The translations under genes and the position numbers were made by a program. The notes below the pieces were generated by a model that saw only the letters and a program-made list of their open reading frames with translations, did no database searches and was not told the origin of the DNA. A stretch of 24,701 nt of DNA, taken from Euzebyaceae bacterium (GTDB lineage: Bacteria > Actinomycetota > Nitriliruptoria > Euzebyales > Egibacteraceae). This document shows, piece by piece, positions 1-6,664 of the stretch (position 1 is the first letter of the stretch; each line of letters starts with the position of its first letter). Where the stretch lies: contig JACCXR010000087.1 of NCBI GenBank assembly GCA_013696915.1, positions 1-24,701 of the forward strand, in the 5' to 3' direction.

Positions 1-53
1 GTGGGACCACCGCGACGCCTCTCCGCCTGCCGCGGCGGCCGGGGAGCCCAGCC

Positions 54-776
54 GTGAGCGCGACGATGCCGGAGCCCTTCCTGGCCAACCTGCCCCGCGT
101 CCTCACCGGCGGGACCCTCGCCGAGCAGCTCTACGACGTCATCGAGGAGGCGATCATCTCGGGGGAGCTCGGTCCGGGACAGCGGCTCCCCGCCGACGAC
201 CTCGCCCGGCACTTCGGCGTCAGCCGGATCCCGATCCGCGAGACGCTGCGCGCGCTGGACGCGAACGGCTGGGTCGACATCCGCCCGCGCCACGGGGCAT
301 GCGTGCGCCAGCGGACCGAGCGGGAGCTGCGGAGCCTGTTCGAGGTGCGGTCGATGCTCGAGGTCCAGTCGGTGCAGCTCGCGGCGGAGCGGCGCTCGGC
401 CGGCCAGCTGAAAGAGCTGGACCTGCTCGTCGAACAGGGCCGGCAGGCCGCCGCGTCCGCGAGGCACGGCGAGGTCGCCGCGATCAACACGCGGTTCCAC
501 AACCTCGTCGCCGAGTGCGCGGGCAACGAGGTGCTGGCCGAGATCCTCGAAGGGCTCGGCAAGCGGGTGCGCTGGTACTTCGGCACGGTCGGCGAGACCC
601 GCGGGCGCCAGTCGATGAGGGAGCACGCTGACATCGTCAAGGCGCTGCGGGACGGCGACCGCACGGGCGCCGCCGCGCTCGTCGCCGCGCACATCGACGC
701 AACGAGGGAGGCTGTGCAGGAGGCCGTGATCCGCGAGCTCCGCGCCGGGGGCGCCGCCGCAGAGGACGACGACTGA
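54..776 (+). CDS. GntR-family transcriptional regulator (FadR/FCD subfamily)
   Basis: This 240-aa protein is a DNA-binding regulator. Residues about 20-85 form the GntR winged helix (seen in GPGQRLPADDLARHFGVSR and RETLRALDANGW). An all-helical FCD effector domain follows to about residue 225, with His residues in TRFHNLV, REHADIV and AAHID at the places where this family binds a metal or carboxylate ligand. Length is normal for the subfamily. The GTG start has GGGGAG at 41-46, 7 nt upstream. The next gene, a sugar-acid kinase, begins immediately after the stop, so the two are almost certainly co-transcribed. FCD regulators commonly control sugar-acid catabolism, which suggests a repressor responding to a hexuronate or 2-keto-3-deoxy acid. 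The ligand is inference; the family is secure. Confidence 0.92.
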   Translation: MSATMPEPFLANLPRVLTGGTLAEQLYDVIEEAIISGELGPGQRLPADDLARHFGVSRIPIRETLRALDANGWVDIRPRHGACVRQRTERELRSLFEVRSMLEVQSVQLAAERRSAGQLKELDLLVEQGRQAAASARHGEVAAINTRFHNLVAECAGNEVLAEILEGLGKRVRWYFGTVGETRGRQSMREHADIVKALRDGDRTGAAALVAAHIDATREAVQEAVIRELRAGGAAAEDDD

Positions 777-1772
777 ATGGTCGCCTCCGAACCCGTTCAC
801 GGGCAGCGCCGGCCGCTCCGAGGCGGGCTCGTGACCTTCGGCGAGACCATGGCGCTGCTGTCGGCGACGCGCACCGGTCCGCTGCGCCACGCCGACTCAC
901 TGCGGCTCGGGATCGCCGGCGCCGAGTCCAACGTGGCCATCGGTGTGCGTCGCCTCGGGTCGGAAGCGGCGTGGACGGGCCGGGTGGGGGACGACGAGCT
1001 CGGACGGCTGATCGTGCGCGAGCTCGCCGCGGAGGAGGTGGACGTGCGCGGGGCCGTGGTCGACCCCGACGCCCCCACCGGGCTGATGATCAAGGAGCGG
1101 CGGTCCTCGGCGACGACGTCGGTGCTGTACTACCGCCGTGGCAGCGCCGGGTCGCGGCTCGCACCCGCCGACCTGGACGAGGAGCTGATCGCCGGCGCCG
1201 GCGTCATGCACTGCACCGGCATCACGCCGGCGCTGTCCTCGTCGGCGCGCGCGGCGACCTTCTCGGCCGTCGAGATCGCCCGCGCCGCGGGGACGCTGGT
1301 GTCGTTCGACCCCAATCACCGGACAGCCCTGTGGCCGGACGACGCCGAGGCTGCCGGGGTCTTCCGCGACCTCGCCGCCCGGGCGGACGTCGTCTTCGCC
1401 GGCGAGGACGAGGCCGAGATGATCCTCGGCGAGGCCTTCGCGCCGGACGCGGCGGCGCGCCGTCTGGCGGAGCTCGGGCCCGCGCGGGCGATCGTGAAGC
1501 TCGCCGAGCGGGGCGCGGTCGCCTGCGCCGAGGGCACCGTGCGGTCGGCCGGCGCCCGGCGCGTCGACGCGGTCGATCCCGTCGGCGCCGGCGACGCGTT
1601 CGCGGCCGGCTACCTGGCGGGGCTGCTGGACGCCGCGGACCCGGTGGCGGCGTTGGCGCTGGCCGTCGCCGTCGGTTCCTGGGCCGTCACCGTGGACGGT
1701 GACTGGGAGGGACTGCCCCGCCGGTCCGAGCTCGGCCTGCTCGACGCCGCCGCCGGCGACGTCCGCCGCTGA
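777..1772 (+). CDS. PfkB-family carbohydrate kinase, probable 2-keto-3-deoxygluconate kinase
   Basis: This 331-aa cytoplasmic ribokinase-fold enzyme transfers phosphate from ATP to a sugar or sugar acid. It shows the N-terminal substrate-side motif GIAGAESNVAIGVRRLG (residues 45-61), YYRRGSAGSRL (118-128), FDPNHRTALW (177-186) and the PfkB signature DPVGAGDAFAAGYL, with catalytic Asp at about 273. The YYRxxSA and FDPNxRxxLW combination is typical of 2-keto-3-deoxygluconate kinases, so the product is probably KDPG for the Entner-Doudoroff route. The ATG directly follows the stop of the GntR gene. The gene is followed by 61 non-coding bases and then the left terminus of the RIT element. A fructokinase or another PfkB specificity remains possible. 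Confidence 0.88.
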   Translation: MVASEPVHGQRRPLRGGLVTFGETMALLSATRTGPLRHADSLRLGIAGAESNVAIGVRRLGSEAAWTGRVGDDELGRLIVRELAAEEVDVRGAVVDPDAPTGLMIKERRSSATTSVLYYRRGSAGSRLAPADLDEELIAGAGVMHCTGITPALSSSARAATFSAVEIARAAGTLVSFDPNHRTALWPDDAEAAGVFRDLAARADVVFAGEDEAEMILGEAFAPDAAARRLAELGPARAIVKLAERGAVACAEGTVRSAGARRVDAVDPVGAGDAFAAGYLAGLLDAADPVAALALAVAVGSWAVTVDGDWEGLPRRSELGLLDAAAGDVRR

Positions 1773-1827
1773 CCGGCGGGCACTCCACCGGCACGAGACC
1801 GATCTCGTCGATCTATGCGGATGTCCA

Positions 1828-1843
1828 CATAGGTCGACCTATG
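1828..1843. repeat. 16-bp palindrome across the left RIT boundary
   Basis: CATAGGTCGACCTATG is a perfect palindrome centred on TCGA (1834-1837), the first bases of the left terminal repeat. Its outer arm is flanking DNA and its inner arm is element DNA. Two inverted arms around a short spacer is the usual architecture of a tyrosine-recombinase core site. The right boundary lacks this symmetry. Confidence 0.6.
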
Positions 1844-1865
1844 CCGACACCGCGACTATGCCGAG
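1834..1865 (+). repeat. RIT left terminal inverted repeat (32 bp)
   Basis: It is identical over 32 bp to the reverse complement of 5178-5209. It contains two same-orientation copies of a 10-bp motif, CTATGCCGAC (1839-1848) and CTATGCCGAG (1856-1865), whose starts are 17 bp apart. These are the likely recombinase-binding sites of the left end. Confidence 0.92.
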
Positions 1866-1912
1866 ATGGAGGCGTCGAAGGGTTGCCATCAAGGACGTCA
1901 GGCGGTGCGGTC

Positions 1913-1924
1913 CTCGGCATAGTT
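1913..1924 (-). repeat. RIT left subterminal inverted motif
   Basis: An inverted third copy of the terminal motif lies at 1913-1922 (CTCGGCATAG). An 11-bp block, 1914-1924, is the reverse complement of 5099-5109 near the other end. It abuts the last recombinase gene and overlaps its TAA stop (1923-1925). Confidence 0.8.
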
Positions 1925-2912
1925 ACAGACCTTCGAGGAACGCGAGCACCTTGTCGGTCGGGCGGTAGCGACCGGGCTTGGCGTAGGCGGGGGTGGTGAG
2001 CGCGAGGGCCTTCTCCTTGATGCTCATGTCGGCGTGGACGTACGCATCTGTCGATCGGACGCCGGCGTGGCCGAGCCAGAGGGCGATCACGGAGGTGTCG
2101 ACGCCTGCCTGTAGCAGGGACATCGCGCAGCTGTGCCGCATCACGTGTGGATGGATCTTCTTGCCTTCCAGGGATGGGCATCGGAGCGCGGCGGTCGCGA
2201 CATGGGTGCTGACCCGGAGCGCGACCGCGTCTCGGCTGAGCCTTCGTCCGGTCCGGGTCGGGAACAGCGGATCGTCCGGGTTCCCGGCTCGCTCGGTGAG
2301 CCAGACCCGCAGCAGCGCCTGGACGGGGCCGGTGAGAGGGACGGCGCGTTGCTTGCGTCCCTTGCCCTCGCAGCGGACGTTGGCGCCGGTGCCGAGGGTG
2401 ATGTCGGCGCAGTTCAAGCCGGTGAGTTCGGACACGCGAAGGCCGGTTTGGACGGCCAGCAGCATCAGGGCGCGGTCTCGACGACCTTCCCAGCGGGTTT
2501 GGTCGGGAGCAGCGATCAGGGCGTCGATCTCGGTTGCGGTCAGGAACGTCACGATCCGCTTGTCGAACCGCTTCGGTGGGATCGCCAGGACGCGTTGGAT
2601 GAGCAGCGCGTGTTCGGGGTGGCGCAGAGCTGCGTAGGAGAACAACGAACGGATCGCCGTCAGACGCACGTTCCGGGTTCGTGTGCTGTTGTGCCGCTCG
2701 GTCTCGAGATGAGTCAGGAAGGCCGAGATCGTGGTGGCGTCCAGGTCGTCCCAGTCGAGCTGCGCGGGCAGCTTCCCGGTCCGGGCATGGACGAACGTGA
2801 GCAGCAACCGCAGGGCGTCGCGGTAGCCGGCGATGGTGCGGGGGCTGGCCTGACGTTGTTGGACGAGCCTGTCGGTGAAGAACGCCTGCAGGGTCGGCGC
2901 GATCAGCGTCAT
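1923..2912 (-). CDS. ritC: RIT tyrosine recombinase, third gene (RitC-like)
   Basis: This 329-aa tyrosine recombinase/integrase has a SAM-like N-terminal core-binding domain (about residues 5-110) and a C-terminal catalytic domain. Visible catalytic residues are R159 (QTGLRVSEL), K184 (EGKGRKQR), H256 and R259 (HPHVMRH), H282 (LGHAG) and nucleophile Y291 (STDAYVH). The ATG overlaps the preceding stop as ATGA (2909-2912), with AAGG 7 nt upstream, so translation is coupled. It cuts and joins DNA through a 3'-phosphotyrosine and probably acts with its two partners on the element ends. The name follows its position in the trio; the family call is secure. Confidence 0.92.
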   Translation of the reverse strand: MTLIAPTLQAFFTDRLVQQRQASPRTIAGYRDALRLLLTFVHARTGKLPAQLDWDDLDATTISAFLTHLETERHNSTRTRNVRLTAIRSLFSYAALRHPEHALLIQRVLAIPPKRFDKRIVTFLTATEIDALIAAPDQTRWEGRRDRALMLLAVQTGLRVSELTGLNCADITLGTGANVRCEGKGRKQRAVPLTGPVQALLRVWLTERAGNPDDPLFPTRTGRRLSRDAVALRVSTHVATAALRCPSLEGKKIHPHVMRHSCAMSLLQAGVDTSVIALWLGHAGVRSTDAYVHADMSIKEKALALTTPAYAKPGRYRPTDKVLAFLEGL

Positions 2913-3841
2913 GACCGAACCTTGGGCCAGGCGCTGTCCTGACGGGCGGCGGCCAGCGCGAGCAGCTCCGGGGCCGCCGACAAGTACCAGTAGGTGCAGG
3001 CCGGTTCGCGGTGCCCGAGGTAGGTCGACAGCGACGGCATCTTGGCCTGCACGTCCTCGCCGGCGCGATACCAGTCCAGCAAGGTGCGGACCGCGAAGGT
3101 GTGCCTCAAGTCGTGCAGCCTCGGAGCGGACGGTGCGTTGGCCCCGATCCCGGCGGTATCGACGAGCCGCCGGAAGGTCTGCTGCACGACGGCGTAGAGA
3201 AGCCGCTTGCGCTTCAGGGAAACGAAGAAGCTCAGCTCCTTGGGCCGGGGCTGGAAGTCGTCGCGCAGCACGGCGTAGTCGCTGAGGGCCTGCATGCTGC
3301 TCGGGTGCAGCGGGACCAGCCGTGACTTCCCGAACTTGGACTCCCGGATCAGCAACACACCCTGGGCCCAGTCGAGGTCGCTGCGGTCGAGCTTGATGGC
3401 CTCTCCGATCCGCAGCCCACTGACCGTGAGCAGCCCGATCAGCGTGTCGTAGGTCGCTGCGCGCAGCGGCGAGACGATCGACTGCCGGGCCAGATCACGC
3501 ACCGTGTCGATGTCGGCTGGGGTGTAGATGAACGGCTGCCGCCACCGCTGCCGGTGTGGCATCAGCCCCAGCGGCGGCACTTGGGTGTCCGCGTCGATCC
3601 CGGACAGGTAGCGGGCGAAGCCACGTACCGCGGTCATTCGCCGCGGCCCGACGCTGGTGGCCCGACCCGACGGTGACTGCTGCGCCCATTCCAGCGCTGC
3701 CTGGACCGTCACGGTCCGCAGACCCCGACTGTCGAGGTAGGCCACGAAGTCCGGCAGCAGCCACTGGGCCTCAGCCAGCTGGTGCCCGAGCGAGTGTCGG
3801 AGCTGCAGGTAATCCACCAGGGCCTGCTCGAGGGCACTCAC
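2909..3841 (-). CDS. ritB: RIT tyrosine recombinase, second gene (RitB-like)
   Basis: This is a roughly 310-aa tyrosine recombinase. Numbering from the chosen GTG, catalytic residues are R144 (VSGLRIGEA), K169 (ESKFGKSR), H243 and R246 (LHDLRH), H277 (YLGHRE) and Y286 (TYWYLS). An insertion rich in charged residues before LGH (LDWYRAGEDVQAKMPSL) distinguishes it from its neighbours. I chose GTG at 3841 because it overlaps the upstream stop as GTGA and has AGGA 8 nt before it; an in-frame GTG at 3859 would add 6 residues but has no ribosome binding site. Both junctions of the trio therefore use 4-nt overlaps, favouring equal production of the three proteins. Confidence 0.9.
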   Translation of the reverse strand: MSALEQALVDYLQLRHSLGHQLAEAQWLLPDFVAYLDSRGLRTVTVQAALEWAQQSPSGRATSVGPRRMTAVRGFARYLSGIDADTQVPPLGLMPHRQRWRQPFIYTPADIDTVRDLARQSIVSPLRAATYDTLIGLLTVSGLRIGEAIKLDRSDLDWAQGVLLIRESKFGKSRLVPLHPSSMQALSDYAVLRDDFQPRPKELSFFVSLKRKRLLYAVVQQTFRRLVDTAGIGANAPSAPRLHDLRHTFAVRTLLDWYRAGEDVQAKMPSLSTYLGHREPACTYWYLSAAPELLALAAARQDSAWPKVRS

Positions 3842-5040
3842 CGGATCTGTCCTGGCCACGGCTGGGCGACATGCCGCAGCGTCACGAGGTCGACCTTGGC
3901 GTAGAGACCGGTCGTCGCCAGGTCCTGATGGCGAAGGACCTGACTGATCGCGACCAACCCCGCGCCCTGGCGCAGCAGCTCGGATGCCAGCGCGTGTCGC
4001 AGCCGGTGCGGCCCCACGTGTGGCAGCCCAGCGCGGAGGCAGGCTCGTTCCACGACGTCACCGACCAGGTCCGCCCGGATCGGTCCTCGCGGAGCCCGGC
4101 ACGTCAGGAACAGCCGCCGGGCATCAGCAGGGGTGCGGTCCCAGGCCAGGTAGGCGACCAGGGCTTCGCCGACCTCCGACGGGAGCGGGAGCCGGTCCTG
4201 ACGACGGCCCTTGCCCCGGACGACGAGCTCACCGGTCCGCCAGTCGACGTCCCCCAGTTCCAGCCGTGCGACCTCGATCGAGCGCAGCCCCAACCGCGCG
4301 ACGAGCGTCATGATCGCGAAGTCGCGAACCCCCACGTCGGTCGTGCGGCCGCAACTATCCAGCAGCGCCTGGACGTCAGCGACGCTCATCGCGGGTGGCG
4401 GCAGCGTGGCCAGCCGCCACCCACCGACCGGAGGCACGGCCGTCCCCAGCCGCAGCGGAGTCAGCCCCTGCAAATACAGGAAGCGCAGGACCGAACGCAG
4501 CTCAGCGGTGCGTCCTTTGGCCGACCCGGCCGAGACCCGACCGCACTCCCGCAGCAGGAATGCGTTGATGTCCACCCCCGTCAGGTGGGCGGGTTCCAGA
4601 GCGCCGTCGATCAGCGCCTGCTGCTGTAGGAAACGGCGGGCGGTGTTCTCGTAACGCAGCACCGTGGTCGGTGCCAAGCCCCGTTCCTGCAGCATCCAGT
4701 GCCGGTACTCAGCCAACAGCGCAGCCAGAGCCGTCTGCGATGGCTGCCTCGCCGGGGTTACCCCGAGCTCCCGCAGGTAGGTCAAGAGCGGCAGCATCGC
4801 CCGCGGACCCAGTCCGCGTCGGCGGCCGTTCGCCTGACTGGTAGCCCGGAACGAGGTCATCGCTTCCTCGTCGAGCTGCGCCGTCACGAGCGCCTCGCCC
4901 GACATCCACTGACCGACCTGACCCAGGTCCTTCAGCATGTTCCTGACCGTCAGCGTCGTGTATCCCCGCTGTGTCAGCCACTCCCGATAGCCCTCGACAT
5001 GCGGGCCCAGCTCACCGGGCTTCCTTCGCGTCCCCGACAT
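3838..5040 (-). CDS. ritA: RIT tyrosine recombinase, first gene (RitA-like)
   Basis: This is the largest of the trio, about 400 aa. It has an extended N-terminal region that appears to hold two helical core-binding-like segments before the catalytic domain. Catalytic residues are R253 (RLGLRSIEV), K277 (RGKGRRQD), H345 and R348 (GPHRLRH), H371 (LRHQD) and Y380 (TTGLYAKV). I chose the ATG at 5040 because GGGAGG lies 8 nt upstream; in-frame starts at 5058 (ATG) and 5079 (GTG) are possible. It is first in the operon and reads inward from the right end of the element, so its promoter probably lies within 5041-5209, near the terminal repeats, where recombinase binding could control expression. Confidence 0.9.
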   Translation of the reverse strand: MSGTRRKPGELGPHVEGYREWLTQRGYTTLTVRNMLKDLGQVGQWMSGEALVTAQLDEEAMTSFRATSQANGRRRGLGPRAMLPLLTYLRELGVTPARQPSQTALAALLAEYRHWMLQERGLAPTTVLRYENTARRFLQQQALIDGALEPAHLTGVDINAFLLRECGRVSAGSAKGRTAELRSVLRFLYLQGLTPLRLGTAVPPVGGWRLATLPPPAMSVADVQALLDSCGRTTDVGVRDFAIMTLVARLGLRSIEVARLELGDVDWRTGELVVRGKGRRQDRLPLPSEVGEALVAYLAWDRTPADARRLFLTCRAPRGPIRADLVGDVVERACLRAGLPHVGPHRLRHALASELLRQGAGLVAISQVLRHQDLATTGLYAKVDLVTLRHVAQPWPGQIR

Positions 5041-5098
5041 CGCACTCGCCTCCCTCATGGGAGCGCGGTGCCCCTCCACGAGGCTGCTCTCAGTCCGG

Positions 5099-5110
5099 AA
5101 CTATGCCGAC
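5099..5110 (+). repeat. RIT right subterminal inverted motif
   Basis: CTATGCCGAC at 5101-5110, with flanking AA (5099-5109 as an 11-bp block), mirrors the inner motif at the left end. It lies in the leader upstream of the first recombinase gene, 67 bp inside the right terminal repeat; the left-end spacing is 47 bp. Confidence 0.78.
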
Positions 5111-5147
5111 ACGGCCACGGAGACGCCGAGGCAGAAGCCCTGAGGTG

Positions 5148-5942
5148 TCACGCCACCCACGATCGAGACCCAGACACCTCGGCATAGTCGCGGTGTCGGC
5201 ATAGGTCGATGCACACCGCGTCCGCCCCCCGCGCGACGACGCTGCGGAGCTGGTGGTGCCCCAGCCCCCAGACCAGGAGCTCGACGCCGGCGGCGCGCGC
5301 GACGCGGACCTGGCGTCCCAGGACCTCGGGCGTGACCTCGTCGCCCTCGGCCAGCTCGCCCGGCAGCCCGAACGCCGAGACGTAGGGCGCCGCCACGACG
5401 GCGCCGAGGTGCTTCGCGGCGGGAACGGCCTCGCGGAGCGGCACCCCCGGTGGCGTGAGCAGCCCGACCGGGAGCTCCGGCGCGATCGCTCGGCTCTGGA
5501 GGAGGACCGGCGGGCTGAACGCTGTCACGAGCACGGGCCGGGTGCGGGCGATCCTCGCGGCGACGCGGGCCACCATCGCGCCGGTGGTCCGGTCCGCGGG
5601 TCGCAGCGCGTCGTCGAGCCGAGCCTTGACGTCGAGGTCGACGCCCAACCCGTCGGGGAGCTGCCCGAGTATGGAGTCGAGCGCATGGACGCCGTGCTGC
5701 CGGAGCTCGTCCGACGTCAGTCCGTCCGCGGAACGGCCGTCGGGCAGGACGTGGTCGTGGAGCACGACCAGGACGTCGTCGGCGGCGCGCCGGACGTCCA
5801 TCTCGACCCATGCGGCGCCGGCCGCCGCGGCGGCCGCGAAGCCCTCCGGCGTGTTCTCCCGGTGTCCGGCCGCAGAGCGTCCACGGCCCGTTCCCCGATG
5901 GCCGATGAGAACCGGGGGGCAGGCGAAGAGCTTGCTCTGCAC
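5148..5942 (-). CDS. Glycerophosphodiester phosphodiesterase with 3' end replaced by the RIT element
   Basis: This GDPD-family TIM-barrel hydrolase cleaves glycerophosphodiesters to sn-glycerol 3-phosphate and an alcohol. From the GTG at 5942 it is 264 aa. It shows VLIGHRG (H15, R16), RENTPEGF (E29), VEMDVR (E47, D49), LHDH (H62) and VDLDVKA (D104 where Glu is common, K106). The barrel reaches W225 in LLVWGLG and the near-terminal GADAVCID. The family normally continues here with a TDxP-like motif. Instead, from residue 245 on, the frame is encoded by the RIT right terminus (5209 inward) and stops inside the element. A longer in-frame ATG at 6218 would overlap the divergent membrane-protein gene, so I rejected it. 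The upstream ribosome binding site is weak. The protein is nearly full length and may still work. Confidence 0.75.
   Translation of the reverse strand: MQSKLFACPPVLIGHRGTGRGRSAAGHRENTPEGFAAAAAAGAAWVEMDVRRAADDVLVVLHDHVLPDGRSADGLTSDELRQHGVHALDSILGQLPDGLGVDLDVKARLDDALRPADRTTGAMVARVAARIARTRPVLVTAFSPPVLLQSRAIAPELPVGLLTPPGVPLREAVPAAKHLGAVVAAPYVSAFGLPGELAEGDEVTPEVLGRQVRVARAAGVELLVWGLGHHQLRSVVARGADAVCIDLCRHRDYAEVSGSRSWVA
5178..5209 (-). repeat. RIT right terminal inverted repeat (32 bp)
   Basis: This is the exact reverse complement of 1834-1865. It holds two copies of the 10-bp motif (CTCGGCATAG at 5178-5187 and GTCGGCATAG at 5195-5204) with the same 17-bp offset as at the left end. It also encodes residues of the disrupted GDPD gene on the minus strand. 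Confidence 0.92.
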
Positions 5943-6109
5943 CCGGGCTGCGTGCCCACGTCGGGGGCAGGTCCCCTGCACAGGTGCTGGCGGGCGCGTG
6001 AACAACCGGAGAGCAGAACGGCGCGGACGCGCCCGCCGGCCATGCGTCGCCGCGAACGCCCGCGTCGCGCGCTCGCGTCGCTCGGAGGGCGGCTGGGCAT
6101 CATCGGCGG

Positions 6110-6586
6110 ATGAGAGCGGACGAAGGCGGCGGCGAGGCGCCCGCTCTCGCCGGCCGACCGGGCACCGGCGCCGGCCAGTCAGCCCGTCGAGCGGAGACAC
6201 CGCGCCGGCGCGCGTCACGCCTGGCGCTGGCGGGGCTCATGCTGGTCGCCGGGACGGGACACTTTCTCGCGACCGGCACCTATGCCCTGCTGATCCCCCG
6301 AGGCCTCGGCGACCCCCGTGCGGTGGTGCTGGCCAGCGGGGTCGCCGAGATCGCCTGCGGCGTGCTGCTCGTGGTGCCCCGCACGCGCCGCCTCGGCGGG
6401 TGGTGCACGGCGGCCCTGCTGGTGGCGGTGTTCCCCGGCAACGTCCAGATGGCGCTGGACGGGGGCCTCGACGGCCACGGCTGGCCGCTGGGGTCGCCGG
6501 TGGCTGCGTGGCTGCGGCTCCCGTTGCAGGTGCCGCTGGTGCTGTGGGCGCTGTCGCACGCCCGCGGCCCCCGGACCCCCGAGTGA
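6110..6586 (+). CDS. DoxX-like small integral membrane protein
   Basis: This 158-aa protein begins with a charged, Arg/Ala/Gly-rich stretch of about 35 residues, followed by four predicted membrane segments (LALAGLMLVAGTGHFLATG; VVLASGVAEIACGVLLVV; ALLVAVFPGNVQMAL; LPLQVPLVLWAL). The AVFPGNVQMAL motif and the short four-helix layout match the DoxX-like superfamily, whose biochemical role is poorly defined. The gene is divergent from the GDPD gene (167 bp apart) and convergent with the helicase. The true start may lie downstream of 6110, because the first 30 residues are low-complexity and the ribosome binding site is poor. Confidence 0.72.
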   Translation: MRADEGGGEAPALAGRPGTGAGQSARRAETPRRRASRLALAGLMLVAGTGHFLATGTYALLIPRGLGDPRAVVLASGVAEIACGVLLVVPRTRRLGGWCTAALLVAVFPGNVQMALDGGLDGHGWPLGSPVAAWLRLPLQVPLVLWALSHARGPRTPE

Positions 6587-6629
6587 CTGACAGCGCGTCG
6601 CTTGGCAGGCCAGCAGATACCCGAAGAAC

Positions 6630-6652
6630 CCACCTCGGAGGGTGGCAGGTGG
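6630..6652. terminator. Candidate bidirectional hairpin between convergent genes
   Basis: CCACCT (6630-6635) can pair with AGGTGG (6647-6652), or alternatively CCACC with GGTGG at 6641-6645. It sits in the 78-bp gap between the stops of the DoxX-like gene and the helicase. No U-tract follows on either strand, so this is only a candidate. Confidence 0.35.
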
Positions 6653-6664
6653 TCCACCCGGGAG

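Larger units (their letters stand above)
1834..5209 (-). mobile_element. Complete RIT (Recombinase In Trio) element
   Basis: This 3376-bp unit has three consecutive minus-strand tyrosine recombinases and nothing else, bounded by perfect 32-bp inverted repeats (1834-1865 and 5178-5209). Three unrelated-looking recombinases (ritA, ritB, ritC), overlapping and in fixed order, define the published RIT element class. All three carry the full catalytic set, both gene junctions are 4-nt overlaps, and no frameshift is seen, so the element is probably competent or recently arrived. Its right end lies in the 3' end of a GDPD gene; its left end is 61 bp beyond the kinase stop. Boundaries are set by the limits of terminal identity. 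The outermost TCGA at each end could be either element sequence or a target duplication. Confidence 0.9.

Noticed and set aside
1..57. Possible 3' end of an upstream gene whose TGA would overlap the GntR GTG start as GTGA
   Set aside because: Only 18 codons are visible, they are Arg/Gly/Pro-rich, and another frame is also open; too little to support a gene.
1834..5209. Integron, prophage or integrative conjugative element
   Set aside because: There is no attI/attC array, cassette, tRNA target, phage structural gene, relaxase or cargo; only three recombinases lie between the inverted repeats.
5943..6218. N-terminal extension of the GDPD frame to an ATG at 6218
   Set aside because: The added residues are Arg/Pro-rich without domain character, and they overlap the start of the divergent DoxX-like gene; the GTG at 5942 starts just before the conserved HRG.
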